From contig NZ_LXFU01000049.1 of NCBI RefSeq assembly GCF_001657485.1, positions 64,316-128,315 on the forward strand: a DNA stretch of 64,000 bases. The letters are read 5' to 3'. Position numbers and translations under genes: made by a program. Shown here piece by piece: positions 1-9,159 of this stretch; within the stretch, counting starts at the first letter, position 1; every line of letters begins with the position of its first letter. Source of the stretch: Rhizobium sp. WYCCWR10014 (GTDB taxonomy: Bacteria > Pseudomonadota > Alphaproteobacteria > Rhizobiales > Rhizobiaceae). The notes beneath the pieces were generated by a model. The model saw nothing but the letters and a program-made list of their open reading frames with translations. It searched no databases and was not told the DNA's origin.

Positions 1-762
1 GACGCCGGCAAGGCCGGCTTTCCGCGCGTTCAGGACCGTGGAAACGCCGATCGCCGGCAAGTCGGCGCGAATATCCTGCTGCGGCTTGCAGAGCTTGACC
101 AGCGCGCCGCGGCGGCGCGGCGAGATGCGTCCGGCGGCTCGGAGACCCGCGACACGCTCCAGCATCTCATCCGTGCCCTCAAGACCCTCCAGCGCGACGA
201 TACGCCCGCCGATGGCGACGGCACCCTGCCCGACATCGAGCCGGCCGAGCATTTCGGCGGCGTCCGCCGCGCGGTTGATATCGCGCCGGTCTTCTTCGCC
301 CGGTATCGCCGTGCCGAGCGGGCCGACGGCGGCAAGAAGGTCGGGGGCGATCTCATGGGCACCGACGACACGCCGGCCGTTTCCCTCGATCAGCCGGATC
401 ACCATCTGCAGCACCGTATCGTCGCCGCCGGACAGCAAGGTGCGGATCGCGGCCGGCATCTTCATGAGAGTGCGCAGCGTCGGCCGCACCTCGCGCCATT
501 CCGGCCGACGCCGCACGCTGCCGGACATGACGACGCGGCCGATGCCGTAGCGGTTCAAGAGGCCCTCGAGAGCTGCAAAATCGCCGATGCCGATGATGGC
601 ATGGTCATATCCTTCCCAACGCCGGTCGCTTTCGTCCTTCAACGCGACGATGACGGGATTTTCGCCCGCCGCGCGCGCAGCTTCGGCGACATAGGAAGGC
701 AGAAAACCGCCGCCGGCGATGATCGCCAGCCGGCCCGCAGCGATGTCGCCGGAAAAAGTCAC
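1..762 (-). CDS. lpxI: UDP-2,3-diacylglucosamine pyrophosphatase LpxI (C-terminus cut by window edge)
   Basis: LpxI (DUF1009 family) hydrolyses UDP-2,3-diacylglucosamine to lipid X and UMP in the cytoplasm. It is the lipid A step that LpxH performs in enterics. The reading frame is open for all 254 codons to base 1, so the 3' end lies outside the window. The start is read as GTG at 760-762, three bases after the lpxA stop. The product begins VTFSGDIAAGRLAIIAGGG, with the glycine-rich N-terminal loop and following LPSYVAEAA stretch typical of the family. Position after lpxD-fabZ-lpxA is the usual alphaproteobacterial order, with lpxB expected next. The GTG start is inferred from spacing and the N-terminal match. 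Confidence 0.88.
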   Translation of the reverse strand, partial: MTFSGDIAAGRLAIIAGGGFLPSYVAEAARAAGENPVIVALKDESDRRWEGYDHAIIGIGDFAALEGLLNRYGIGRVVMSGSVRRRPEWREVRPTLRTLMKMPAAIRTLLSGGDDTVLQMVIRLIEGNGRRVVGAHEIAPDLLAAVGPLGTAIPGEEDRRDINRAADAAEMLGRLDVGQGAVAIGGRIVALEGLEGTDEMLERVAGLRAAGRISPRRRGALVKLCKPQQDIRADLPAIGVSTVLNARKAGLAGV

Positions 763-765
763 GGA

Positions 766-1584
766 CTAGCCCTTCTGCCCCCGGGTCGGCGAGGACAAGG
801 CGCGGTCGCTGTCGGCGGCGATAAAATCGAGGATGTGGACCGCCTGCTCGCAATCGGCATATTCCTCGCGGATGGCGGCGGCGTTTTCGCGGACGGAGCC
901 TGTTCCTTCGAAGATCGACTTGTAGGCGCGGCGCACCCTGTGAATGACGGCGCGGTCGACGCCGGCGCGCGTCATGCCGACGACGTTGAGGCCGCTCAGC
1001 AGCCCGGGATTGCCGTTCAGCATGCCGTAGGGAATGACGTCGTAGCTCACCGCCGAGAGCCCGCCGACGAAGGCCTGGCGGCCGACGCGGGTGAACTGGT
1101 GAACGGCCGAGCCGCCGCCCAGAATGACGCGATCCTCGATGACGACATGACCGGCAAGCATGACGTTGTTCGACATGATCACGTGATTGCCGACCCGGCA
1201 GTCATGCGCGACATGGGAATTGGCTAGGAAGAGATTGTTGTCGCCGACGATCGTCTGGCCGCCGAAATCGGCCGTGCCGGTGTTCATCGTCACGCCTTCG
1301 CGGATCGTGCAGTTGGCGCCGACCGTCAGTGTCGTTTCCTCGCCGCCGTGATGCACGCTCTGCGGATCACCGCCGACGACCGCCATCGGGAAGATGCGCG
1401 TGCCCTTGCCGATCACGGTGCGGCCGGTCACGACCACATGCGACAACAGCTCGACATTCGCGTGCAGGACGACGTGCGGCCCGACATGGCAGAAGGGACC
1501 GATCTTGACGCCCTCACCGATAACAGCACCGTCTTCGACGACAGCCATCGGGTGAATGCGGGCGCTTTCGGCGATAGTGCTCAT
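766..1584 (-). CDS. lpxA: UDP-N-acetylglucosamine acyltransferase LpxA
   Basis: LpxA transfers a 3-hydroxyacyl chain from ACP to the 3-OH of UDP-GlcNAc, the first step of lipid A synthesis, as a cytoplasmic trimer. The 272-residue product has the left-handed beta-helix hexapeptide pattern from the N-terminus to about residue 190, then a helical C-terminal domain. The catalytic histidine is His127 in the NSHVAHDC segment. The GGDPQ motif near residue 71 and the VHQFTRVGR segment near 161 match the family. The ATG overlaps the fabZ stop by four bases (ATGA), so the genes are translationally coupled. Length is slightly longer than the 262 residues of the E. coli enzyme, as in other rhizobia. Confidence 0.97.
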   Translation of the reverse strand: MSTIAESARIHPMAVVEDGAVIGEGVKIGPFCHVGPHVVLHANVELLSHVVVTGRTVIGKGTRIFPMAVVGGDPQSVHHGGEETTLTVGANCTIREGVTMNTGTADFGGQTIVGDNNLFLANSHVAHDCRVGNHVIMSNNVMLAGHVVIEDRVILGGGSAVHQFTRVGRQAFVGGLSAVSYDVIPYGMLNGNPGLLSGLNVVGMTRAGVDRAVIHRVRRAYKSIFEGTGSVRENAAAIREEYADCEQAVHILDFIAADSDRALSSPTRGQKG

Positions 1585-2048
1585 GCCTGATCCTTACGAA
1601 CGATCATCGCGCCGATATCGGCTTCGGCGACAAGCGCGCCGTCGACCTTGGCATCGCAATGGAATTTCCAGATATTGCCGCGCTGCTTGTGCTTCCTGAC
1701 ATGGAATTCAACACGATCGCCGGGCACGACGGGCTTGCGGAAGCGCGCATTCTCGATAGTCATGAAATAGACGAGGTTGCCGGGCTGGCCATCCTTCTTG
1801 GCACAAATCGCACCCGCGGTCTGAGCCATGCCCTCAATCAAGAGAACGCCGGGCATGATCGGAGCTTCCGGAAAATGGCCAGTGAAATGCGGTTCGTTCA
1901 CGGTGACGTTCTTGATGCCAATCGCTGTGTTGTCGCCGTCGATCTCGATGATCTTGTCGACCATGAGAAACGGGTAGCGATGCGGCAACAGTTTCATGAT
2001 CTCGATGATGTCAGCCGAAGAAAGCGTTGTCGTGGCTTCCTCAGTCAT
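1581..2048 (-). CDS. fabZ: 3-hydroxyacyl-ACP dehydratase FabZ
   Basis: FabZ dehydrates 3-hydroxyacyl-ACP to trans-2-enoyl-ACP in fatty acid elongation, and competes with LpxA and LpxD for hydroxyacyl-ACP. The 155-residue hot-dog fold protein carries the catalytic pair His58 (TGHFP) and Glu72 (LLIEG). The LPHRYPFLMVD segment is the usual substrate-tunnel motif. I start at the ATG at 2046-2048 (MTEEATTT), because the upstream extension in the same frame reads into the end of lpxD and is not family-like. The gene overlaps lpxD by eight bases and lpxA by four, so all three are one operon. Confidence 0.96.
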   Translation of the reverse strand: MTEEATTTLSSADIIEIMKLLPHRYPFLMVDKIIEIDGDNTAIGIKNVTVNEPHFTGHFPEAPIMPGVLLIEGMAQTAGAICAKKDGQPGNLVYFMTIENARFRKPVVPGDRVEFHVRKHKQRGNIWKFHCDAKVDGALVAEADIGAMIVRKDQA

Positions 2049-3105
2049 TTTGCTCGCCTCCAGGTTTCTTCCCGCGCACTCTCGTCTTGGACATCGTTTG
2101 CGCGACATCTCTCAGATAGTCATTTAGCGGACGCGCCGGTGTGCCACCATATTGTCCGCCGGCGGCAAGATCGGTCATGATACCGCTTTGGGCGGCTATC
2201 TGCACGCCGTCGCCGATCGTTACGTGCCCCTTGATGCCGACCTGGCCGCCGATCTGAACGCCATTGCCGATCTTCGCGCTGCCGGCGATGCCGACCTGCG
2301 CGACGATGGCGCAATGGCGGCCGATCTGAACGTTGTGTCCGATCTGTACCTGGTTGTCGATCTTGGTGCCTTCGCCGATCACCGTATCGTCCATGGCGCC
2401 GCGGTCGATCGAGGTGTTGGCACCGATCTCGACATTATCCTGGATGATCACCCGGCCGATCTGGACGATCTTGATCATGCCGCGCGGACCCGGCGCATAA
2501 CCGAAGCCATCCTGGCCGATGCGGGCGCCGTTGTGGATAATCACGCCATTGCCGAGCAACGCGCAGAGAATGCTCGCGCCGCCCGCAATCGAACAATCCC
2601 GGCCAATCTTGACATTCGGGCCGATGATGCTGTGCGCGCCGATCCGCGTCCCTTCGCCGATCTCAGCATGCGCCCCGATGACCGCCATCGGCTCGACGAT
2701 CACGCCCTTTTCAAGCTTGGCGCTCGGATCAATCACCGCGCTTGGCGCGATCTCGCTTTCAACGGAAAAGACGACCGGGCGCAATGCCGCGGGATAGAAC
2801 AGGCCGCCCGCCATCGCGAAAGCCGCATGCGGATTGGACGACAGGATGACCGGGATATGTGGGGGTACGAGATCGGCGAGCGCCTTGTCGCAGATCACCG
2901 CCGAGGCTTGGCATGTCGCCAGCTCATCGCGGCTGCGACGCGACAGGATATAACAGACATCGCCTGCCCGTGCCCGGCCGATGGGTGCAACGGACCTGAC
3001 GACAACATCGGCAAAGTCGGAACTAACAAGTTCCGCCCCAAGAAACTCTGCCAGCTCAGCGAGCCTCAGACCTTCATGGGGCAGAAAAAAAACGTTTTGC
3101 TCCAT
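2041..3105 (-). CDS. lpxD: UDP-3-O-(3-hydroxyacyl)glucosamine N-acyltransferase LpxD
   Basis: LpxD adds the second 3-hydroxyacyl chain, to the 2-amino group of the UDP-GlcN intermediate in lipid A synthesis. The 354-residue product has an N-terminal uridine-binding domain (about 1-110), hexapeptide beta-helix repeats (about 115-310), and a short C-terminal helix. The catalytic histidine is in QIGHNVQIG. The ATG at 3103-3105 is preceded by GGAG at eight bases. A TTG two codons upstream is in frame but has poor spacing. It lies 50 bp downstream of bamA and overlaps fabZ. The length is the usual rhizobial one. Confidence 0.96.
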   Translation of the reverse strand: MEQNVFFLPHEGLRLAELAEFLGAELVSSDFADVVVRSVAPIGRARAGDVCYILSRRSRDELATCQASAVICDKALADLVPPHIPVILSSNPHAAFAMAGGLFYPAALRPVVFSVESEIAPSAVIDPSAKLEKGVIVEPMAVIGAHAEIGEGTRIGAHSIIGPNVKIGRDCSIAGGASILCALLGNGVIIHNGARIGQDGFGYAPGPRGMIKIVQIGRVIIQDNVEIGANTSIDRGAMDDTVIGEGTKIDNQVQIGHNVQIGRHCAIVAQVGIAGSAKIGNGVQIGGQVGIKGHVTIGDGVQIAAQSGIMTDLAAGGQYGGTPARPLNDYLRDVAQTMSKTRVRGKKPGGEQND

Positions 3106-3155
3106 CGGCAATGCTCCAGAACGGAATTGAGTCTTACAGTTCCGGACTGCCGATA

Positions 3156-5489
3156 TCAGAATTGGTTGTTGATGCCAAACTTGAAGTTCTGCGTCTTGTC
3201 GAAGTCTTCCTTGAGGACCGGGATCGCGTAATCCAGACGCAATGCACCGAAGGGAGACTGCCAGACGACACCGACACCGACGGAAGCGCGCAGCGAAGCG
3301 CTGGTGCCGTCGGCCTGGTCGGACCCAAGAAGCTCGACGTCGTTGCCGAACAGCGTGCCAGCATCGGCAAAGACTGCGCCACGCAGGTTGAAGTCGCGCG
3401 GGAAGCCCGGCATCGGGAAGGTCGCTTCGGCAGACGCCGTGAAATAGGTCGTGCCACCGAGCGGGTCATCATTATCCCCGCGGATGCGCGGGCCGATACC
3501 CTTGTTCTCGAAGCCGCGAATATCGCCGTTGGTCAGCGTAAACTGGTCGAAGACGTTCAGATGGTCACCCAAGGGAACGACATAACCAGCCGAAGCGGAG
3601 AGCGAGCCGATGATATCGGCATCGTCAGCGAGCAAGTGGTAATAACGGGCCTTGCCGTAGATCTTGTAGAATTGCGAGTCGCCGCCGAGGCCGGCAAGTT
3701 CGTGCGTCGCCGTCGCATAGATGCCTTCACGCGGCAGGACGGTGTCGTCAAGCGTGTTGTAGGTCAGCGTCTGCGAGACAGAAGAGCGTGTCCACGGGCT
3801 CTCGTCGACCAGATTGGCGTAGGTCGCCGAAAGATCAGAGGTATCGCCGTCATACTTCATCTGCTTGTAGTTATAGCGGAAGGTCGTCGCCAGATCCTCG
3901 GTGATCGGCGCAGTCACACGCAGGACGACGCTGGTTTCCTCGTAGTCGTAGTCGTCGTTGCTCGACGTTTCGCTGCGGTTGACGTCGAAGCCTGCCGCCA
4001 GACGATAGCCGAGGAAATAGGGTTCGGTGAAGCTGACGCCGTAGGCGCGCGAGCCTTCCTGGCCGCCACCGGCCGAGATGCGGATGTACTGGCCACGGCC
4101 GAGGAAGTTCTTTTCCTCGATCGAGGCTTCGAGCAGCAGACCGTCGCCGCCGGCGGCATAACCCGCGCCGACACCGAACGAACCGGTCGACTGATCCTGC
4201 ACGTCGACGACCACCACGACGCGGTCCGGCGAGCTGCCTGGCTGGGTGGAAATGTTGACCGAGGAGAAGTAACCGAGCGCTTCGAGGCGACGCTTGGCCT
4301 TGGTGATCATCTGCTGATTGAAGGCGTCGCCTTCGCTCATGTCGAATTCGCGGCGAATGACGTAGTCGCGCGTGCGGCTGTTGCCGCGGATCTCGATGCG
4401 CTCGACATAGGCGCGCTCGCCCTGGTCGACCAGATATTCGACACCGATCGTGTTGTTATTAAGGTCGCGGTTACCGCGCGGCGTGACACGCGCAAAGGGA
4501 TAACCGGCAGACGCCACCTGATCGGAGATTGCCTCGATCGACTTCTGCACTTCCTTGGCGTTGTAGACCTGGCCTTCGCGGGTGCGCACCAGCGGCTGCA
4601 GCTGCTCTGAGCCGACGCCTTCGACGGTCGACTGGACGGTCACCGGTCCGAAGTCGTAACGCTGGCCTTCCTCGATGTTGAAGGTGAGTGTGTACTTGTT
4701 GGTTGCGTCGTCGAAGGTGGCATCGGAAGAGACGATGCGCATGTCGGCATAGCCGCGATTGTAATAGAACTGGCGCAGCGCTTCTTCGTCGGCGTGGAGC
4801 TTGTCTTCGTTGTAGACGTCCTTGCGGGTCAGGAACGACAGGAAGTTCGAACGCTTGGTATTGATGACGGCAGCCAGGCGGCCGGCGCTGTAGGCATTAT
4901 TGCCGACGAAGTTGATCGAATCGATCTTGGTGCGGTCACCCTCGTTGATGACGAAGGCGAGGTTGACGCGGCCTTCGCCGAGCGGCACCACCTGCGTCGT
5001 GACTTCGACCTCGCTGCGGCCGGTGGCAGCGTAAGCTTCCTTGATCGACTGGATGTCAGCCTGAATCTGGGTGTCGCTGTAGGGACCGGCAGCGTGGGTC
5101 TGGACGATCGTCGCGAGCTTGTCGTCCTTGATCTTCCGGTTGCCGTTGAAGACGACCTGATTGACGAGCTGGGCTTCCTGAACGTTGACGACCAGCGTGC
5201 TTCCGGAAACCGAGATCTTGACGTCGGAGAAGTAACCCGTCCCGTAGAGCTGCTTGACCGAGGCATCGATATCGCTGTTCGAAAAACTCTTTCCGGGAGC
5301 GATGGTGAGGTTCGACCGAACGGCTTCCGCGCCGACACGGCTTGCGCCGCGCACATCGATGCGCTGGATAACCGCGGCCTCAGCGGCCGTAGCGGAAACG
5401 AACGTCAAAGCACCTGCGCCCGAAGCAACAACACTAGCAGACAGCGCAACCGCCGATACTGCGTTCAAAAACTTTGAACCAGCCTTCAT
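3156..5489 (-). CDS. bamA: outer membrane protein assembly factor BamA
   Basis: BamA is the beta-barrel core of the BAM machine, which inserts proteins into the outer membrane. The product is about 777 residues: a signal peptide (MKAGSKFLNAVSAVALSAS onward, cleaved near an AEA site), five POTRA domains through about residue 420, and a C-terminal barrel ending in a terminal Phe (INNQF). The RGF motif in the barrel (GDIRGFENKG) is the conserved lid-loop motif. I chose the ATG at 5487-5489, with AAGG about 11 bases upstream. ATG 5498 and a longer in-frame start at 5576 are possible but would place extra residues before the signal peptide. It sits between rseP and lpxD, as in most alphaproteobacteria. 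Confidence 0.95.
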   Translation of the reverse strand: MKAGSKFLNAVSAVALSASVVASGAGALTFVSATAAEAAVIQRIDVRGASRVGAEAVRSNLTIAPGKSFSNSDIDASVKQLYGTGYFSDVKISVSGSTLVVNVQEAQLVNQVVFNGNRKIKDDKLATIVQTHAAGPYSDTQIQADIQSIKEAYAATGRSEVEVTTQVVPLGEGRVNLAFVINEGDRTKIDSINFVGNNAYSAGRLAAVINTKRSNFLSFLTRKDVYNEDKLHADEEALRQFYYNRGYADMRIVSSDATFDDATNKYTLTFNIEEGQRYDFGPVTVQSTVEGVGSEQLQPLVRTREGQVYNAKEVQKSIEAISDQVASAGYPFARVTPRGNRDLNNNTIGVEYLVDQGERAYVERIEIRGNSRTRDYVIRREFDMSEGDAFNQQMITKAKRRLEALGYFSSVNISTQPGSSPDRVVVVVDVQDQSTGSFGVGAGYAAGGDGLLLEASIEEKNFLGRGQYIRISAGGGQEGSRAYGVSFTEPYFLGYRLAAGFDVNRSETSSNDDYDYEETSVVLRVTAPITEDLATTFRYNYKQMKYDGDTSDLSATYANLVDESPWTRSSVSQTLTYNTLDDTVLPREGIYATATHELAGLGGDSQFYKIYGKARYYHLLADDADIIGSLSASAGYVVPLGDHLNVFDQFTLTNGDIRGFENKGIGPRIRGDNDDPLGGTTYFTASAEATFPMPGFPRDFNLRGAVFADAGTLFGNDVELLGSDQADGTSASLRASVGVGVVWQSPFGALRLDYAIPVLKEDFDKTQNFKFGINNQF

Positions 5490-5688
5490 TTCACCCATTA
5501 CCTTTTGTTTCCCTCGTCCCCGGCTCCAGGAGAACCCGATTCCGGTCACGTGTGTCGTTTTACCCGCTTTTGACATACAAGCAAGGCAGGTCGTTAATTT
5601 CTGTTTACTTCATTTGCAAGCGTGACCCATTCGCCACTACAGCCTTGAAACATCGTAAATAAATAGTAATTAGCCTCGCCTTGCTCGT

Positions 5689-6822
5689 TTACCCTATCCA
5701 CGAGCCAATGTCGTTCCAGGTCGTGAAAACCATCAATGTCAGTATCATCGCCAGGCCGATGCGAAATGCAATTTCCTGGGCCGAAGAGCCCAGCGGTTTC
5801 CCCCTCACCGCTTCCACGGCATAGAACATCAGGTGGCCGCCATCAAGTACCGGAACCGGCATCAGGTTAAGCAATCCTATCGAAACAGAAAGCACCGCCG
5901 CAAGCTGCAACACTGCGCCTATTCCAAGCGACGCCATCTGGCCCGAAGCTTGCGCCACGCGGATCGGTCCGCCCAATTGATCGGCGCGCATCGTTCCGCT
6001 GAAGATGTTGCCGATATATTTGAAGGTGCCGGTGACGATGTCGCGGGTCTCGATCACGGCCTCGCGCAATGATTGCAGCGGCGTATAGGTCTTCAGACGG
6101 AAGTTGCCGGCCTCCCGGCTGGTGACGATGCCGATCTGGCCGAGCTCGACCTTGTTGCCGAACTGGTCGGTCGTGTCGACACGTTGCGGCACCATCGGCA
6201 CATCGAGCTTCTGGCCGGCACGCTCTATGGTCACGACGATCTTCTGGCTCGGGCGGATGCCGACATAGCGGCGCACGTCGTCGAAGGTCTCGACCTTGCC
6301 GCCGTCGATGGCGACCAGCAGATCGCCTGGAAGGATGCCTGCGGCAGCGGCAGCGCCGTCTGGCTTGACCTCGGCAACGACGGGATCGGCGATCGTGCGG
6401 CCATAGACCGAGAAAAGAATGGTGAAGATGGCGATCGCCAGCAGAAAATTGGCGATCGGGCCAGCCGCGACGGTTGCGGCGCGTTTCCACAGCTTGGCGC
6501 CGGCAAAGGAGCGCGCCCTGTCCTCCTCGGACATGGCGGCGATCTTGTCGGTGTCGGGCTTGCTCGAGGCATCCTCGTCGCCGAAGAACCGGACGTAGCC
6601 GCCAAGCGGGATCACCGAAATCTTCCAACGCGTTCCGTGGCGGTCGGTGAAGCCGAAGATCTCCGGACCGAAACCGACGGAAAAGGCAAGGATGCGAATG
6701 CCGCTCCAGCGCCCGACGAGGTAATGGCCCATCTCATGCACAAAGACGAGCAGTGACAGCACGAGAATGAAGGTAACGATGTTCCCCATCAGAAATGCGT
6801 ATATGCCGCTCATCGTTTCCAT
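5689..6822 (-). CDS. rseP: site-2 zinc metalloprotease RseP
   Basis: This is an intramembrane metalloprotease of the RseP/MmpA family. In relatives it cleaves membrane-anchored anti-sigma factors or remnant signal peptides. The 377-residue product has the zinc motif HEMGH (His29, Glu30, His33) in the first membrane segment. One PDZ domain follows, roughly residues 130-200 (GILPGDLLVAIDGG). Near the C-terminus lie the third zinc-ligand motif LDGGH and a last membrane helix. It has one PDZ domain, where E. coli RseP has two. It sits 28 bp after cdsA and 112 bp of non-coding sequence before the bamA ORF, suggesting co-transcription. Which anti-sigma factor it cleaves cannot be read from this window. 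Confidence 0.95.
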   Translation of the reverse strand: METMSGIYAFLMGNIVTFILVLSLLVFVHEMGHYLVGRWSGIRILAFSVGFGPEIFGFTDRHGTRWKISVIPLGGYVRFFGDEDASSKPDTDKIAAMSEEDRARSFAGAKLWKRAATVAAGPIANFLLAIAIFTILFSVYGRTIADPVVAEVKPDGAAAAAGILPGDLLVAIDGGKVETFDDVRRYVGIRPSQKIVVTIERAGQKLDVPMVPQRVDTTDQFGNKVELGQIGIVTSREAGNFRLKTYTPLQSLREAVIETRDIVTGTFKYIGNIFSGTMRADQLGGPIRVAQASGQMASLGIGAVLQLAAVLSVSIGLLNLMPVPVLDGGHLMFYAVEAVRGKPLGSSAQEIAFRIGLAMILTLMVFTTWNDIGSWIG

Positions 6823-6850
6823 GAGTCCCTTCCGTCAGACTGCCGCGTTG

Positions 6851-7681
6851 TCAGAGTCCGAACAATGCCGCGCCAAGCGACGTCATTCCGGTGCCCTTTA
6901 TCAGGGAAAAAAGCCCAGCAAGCAAGAACGCCGAAAAACAGGCGAAAATCAGTCCGTCGACACGGTCCATGACGCCGCCATGGCCCGGAATGAGACGGCT
7001 TGAATCCTTGACGCCGAATTTCCGCTTGATGAACGATTCGAAGAGATCGCCCGACTGGCTGCAAACGGAGAGAACGAACGCCACGCCGGCGGCGATGACT
7101 TCGGCACCTGGAAGGAGAAAATGGATGAGAACGACGCCGGCTATGACCGCCGAAACGGCGCCGCCGATTGCACCCGACCAGGTCTTTCCGGGCGAAATCG
7201 AAGGGGCAAGCTTCGGCCCGCCAAGCGCCCTGCCGACGAAATAGGCAAGGATATCGGTTGCCCAGACGACGGCAAAGACGAAGAGCATGGCGTATAGGCC
7301 AGGTCGGTCATCGCTTCTGATCGCGGCAAGCGCCAGGCCGGTGGCGCCGGCATAAAACAGGCCTGCCGGAAACCAGCGGCTCGTGCCCTGCAGGATGATC
7401 AGGGCAATGCCGACGGCGGTGACGCCGGCCAGCATGCCGGCGGCGAATTCGAAATTGCCGACAAGCACGAGGAAGGCAATCGCCGCCTCGCCGATCCATC
7501 CGACGGCATTGGCGACCCAATCCCGCGCGATGCCTGTGATCTTCGACCACTCATAATAGATCAGCAGGCCGATCACGACCGCCAGGACACGGAAGGCAAG
7601 GCCGCCATACCAGGTGGCGGCAAGAACGATGGCCGCAAGAATCAGTCCTGAAACGATGCGGAGCTTCAATTCCCTCTGCAT
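6851..7681 (-). CDS. cdsA: phosphatidate cytidylyltransferase CdsA
   Basis: CdsA makes CDP-diacylglycerol from CTP and phosphatidic acid, the branch point to all membrane phospholipids. The 276-residue product is a multi-spanning membrane protein. Its C-terminal half has the family signature: an S-x2-K-R segment (SFIKRKFGVKD), then PGHGGVMDRVDG, about 25 residues before the last helix. The start codon overlaps the uppS stop (TGATG), so the two genes are translationally coupled. It is followed closely by rseP. Confidence 0.96.
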   Translation of the reverse strand: MQRELKLRIVSGLILAAIVLAATWYGGLAFRVLAVVIGLLIYYEWSKITGIARDWVANAVGWIGEAAIAFLVLVGNFEFAAGMLAGVTAVGIALIILQGTSRWFPAGLFYAGATGLALAAIRSDDRPGLYAMLFVFAVVWATDILAYFVGRALGGPKLAPSISPGKTWSGAIGGAVSAVIAGVVLIHFLLPGAEVIAAGVAFVLSVCSQSGDLFESFIKRKFGVKDSSRLIPGHGGVMDRVDGLIFACFSAFLLAGLFSLIKGTGMTSLGAALFGL

Positions 7682-8424
7682 CAGGTGCCGACCGCGGCCG
7701 CCTGCGACGACAGGCCGCCGAAGCGCCGGTCACGAGAGGCGAATGTCTCGAGCGCTGAGCGGAAGATCTCGGGGCTGAAATCCGGCCAATATTCCGGAAG
7801 GAAGATGAATTCCGAATAGGCGGCCTGCCAGAGAAGGAAATTGGAAAGCCGCTCTTCGCCGCTGGTGCGGATAATGAGATCCGGATCGGGAATGCCGGCC
7901 GTGTCGAGACGGGCGTTGATCAGCGCCGGTGTAATATCCTGTGCTCTCAGGCGGCCCGCCTCGACGTCGCGGGCGAGACTGACGACGGCGCGGGCGATCT
8001 CGTCGCGCGAACCGTAGTTGAAGGCGATGACGAGCGTCAGTGAGGTATTGTCCTTGGTCGTCTCCTCCGCCTCGAGCAACAGGCCGAGAATGTCGCTGCG
8101 CAGGCTGTGGCGGTCACCGATCACCTTGATCCGCACGTTCTGGCGATGGAGCTCGGCGAGGTCGCGGCGGATGAAAGCCTTGAGCAAGCCGAGCAGATCG
8201 GAGACCTCGGCTTCTGGCCGGCGCCAGTTCTCCGAGGAGAAGGCAAAGAGGGTCAGATATTTAATGCCGGCCGCACCGGCGGCGCGGACTGTCTCGCGCA
8301 CCGCCTCGACGCCCTTGCGATGGCCCATCGTGCGCGGCAGGCCACGCTGCTTGGCCCAACGGCCATTGCCATCCATGATGATGGCAACATGCTCTGGCAC
8401 AGTCACAAATACAGATTCCGACAT
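7681..8424 (-). CDS. uppS: isoprenyl transferase (undecaprenyl diphosphate synthase)
   Basis: UppS condenses isopentenyl diphosphate units in cis onto farnesyl diphosphate to give the C55 carrier lipid for peptidoglycan and polysaccharide export. The 247-residue product shows the first conserved motif, MDGNGRWAK, with catalytic Asp18. It also has ENWRRP, GSRDEI (FNYGSRDE), and the C-terminal DLIIRTSGEERLSNFLLWQ region. I chose the ATG at 8422-8424 (MSESVFVTV), because the 24 extra upstream residues read into the frr end and are not family-like. It overlaps cdsA by one base. Confidence 0.96.
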   Translation of the reverse strand: MSESVFVTVPEHVAIIMDGNGRWAKQRGLPRTMGHRKGVEAVRETVRAAGAAGIKYLTLFAFSSENWRRPEAEVSDLLGLLKAFIRRDLAELHRQNVRIKVIGDRHSLRSDILGLLLEAEETTKDNTSLTLVIAFNYGSRDEIARAVVSLARDVEAGRLRAQDITPALINARLDTAGIPDPDLIIRTSGEERLSNFLLWQAAYSEFIFLPEYWPDFSPEIFRSALETFASRDRRFGGLSSQAAAVGT

Positions 8425-8461
8425 TTCCCGTCCGGTCTTTCCAGGCAAAGGCACAGATCCA

Positions 8462-9022
8462 CTAGACCTGCATGATTTCCTTTTCCTTCTCGCCAAGCAA
8501 GCGGTCGATTTCGGAAATCGTCTCGTCCGTCATCTTCTGTACACGTTCCGACTGCGCCCGGCTCTCGTCCTGGCCGATTACGCCGTCTTTTTCGGCTTTC
8601 TTAAGGCCGTCCATGCCGTCGCGGCGGACATGGCGAATCGCCACCTTGCTCTTTTCGGCATAGTCGTGCGCCACCTTGACGAGCGACTTGCGGCGCTCCT
8701 CGTTCAGTTCCGGCAGCGGAATACGCAGGTTCTGGCCGTCGATGATCGGGTTGAGGCCGAGATTGGATTCGCGGATGCCGCGCTCGACGGCGCTGACCAT
8801 CGACTTGTCCCAGACGGAAACCGACAGCATGCGCGGCTCAGGCACGGTGATGTTGGCGACCTGGTTCAGCGGCATGCGCGAACCGTAGGCCTCGACCGTG
8901 ACCGGGTCGAGAATGTTGGCCGAAGCACGGCCGGTGCGCAGCGATGCAATGTCGCCCTTGAATGCGGAAATCGCGCCGTCCATGCGGCGCTTCAGTTCCT
9001 TGATGTCGATACCTTCACTCAT
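8462..9022 (-). CDS. frr: ribosome recycling factor
   Basis: Frr splits the post-termination ribosome together with EF-G. The 186-residue length is the family norm. The sequence shows the three-helix bundle segments LRTGRAS and the conserved GRIP-like hinge region around PLNQVANI. It also has the helical C-terminus with IRHVRRDGMDGLKK. It lies 37 bp upstream of uppS. On its 5' side it is separated from pyrH by a 165-bp gap filled with palindromic repeat DNA, so it may have its own promoter there or rely on read-through from pyrH. Confidence 0.97.
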   Translation of the reverse strand: MSEGIDIKELKRRMDGAISAFKGDIASLRTGRASANILDPVTVEAYGSRMPLNQVANITVPEPRMLSVSVWDKSMVSAVERGIRESNLGLNPIIDGQNLRIPLPELNEERRKSLVKVAHDYAEKSKVAIRHVRRDGMDGLKKAEKDGVIGQDESRAQSERVQKMTDETISEIDRLLGEKEKEIMQV

Positions 9023-9038
9023 GTCGATGCTCCCGTCC

Positions 9039-9150
9039 AGAGCATGATGCCGAAAAGTGTCAGCGGTTTTCGGGCGACATCATGCTCTTACTATTTAATG
9101 TACAACATGATTCAGATTTCAGGCCAAACGGGCCGAAAAATCATCATGTT
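9039..9150. repeat. double palindromic intergenic repeat of rhizobial type
   Basis: Two adjacent imperfect palindromes fill the pyrH-frr gap. The first has arms AGAGCATGATG (9039-9049) and CATCATGCTCT (9078-9088), with an inner pair CGAAAA (9051-9056) and TTTTCG (9067-9072). The second has arms AACATGAT (9104-9111) and ATCATGTT (9143-9150), with a GGCC-containing core. From memory, this CGAAAA/TTTTCG layout with CATCATGCTCT ends matches a dispersed intergenic repeat common in Rhizobium genomes. The family assignment is from memory, while the inverted arms are seen directly. Confidence 0.75.
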
Positions 9151-9159
9151 CTAGCGAGG

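Noticed and set aside
2152..3231. Plus-strand frame rich in Asp-Ala repeats over lpxD
   Set aside because: The repeats mirror the hexapeptide codons of LpxD on the other strand.
3111..4610. Long plus-strand open frame antisense to bamA
   Set aside because: It is a shadow of the high-GC bamA gene in the opposite strand; the product has no recognisable domain and the minus-strand BamA is certain.
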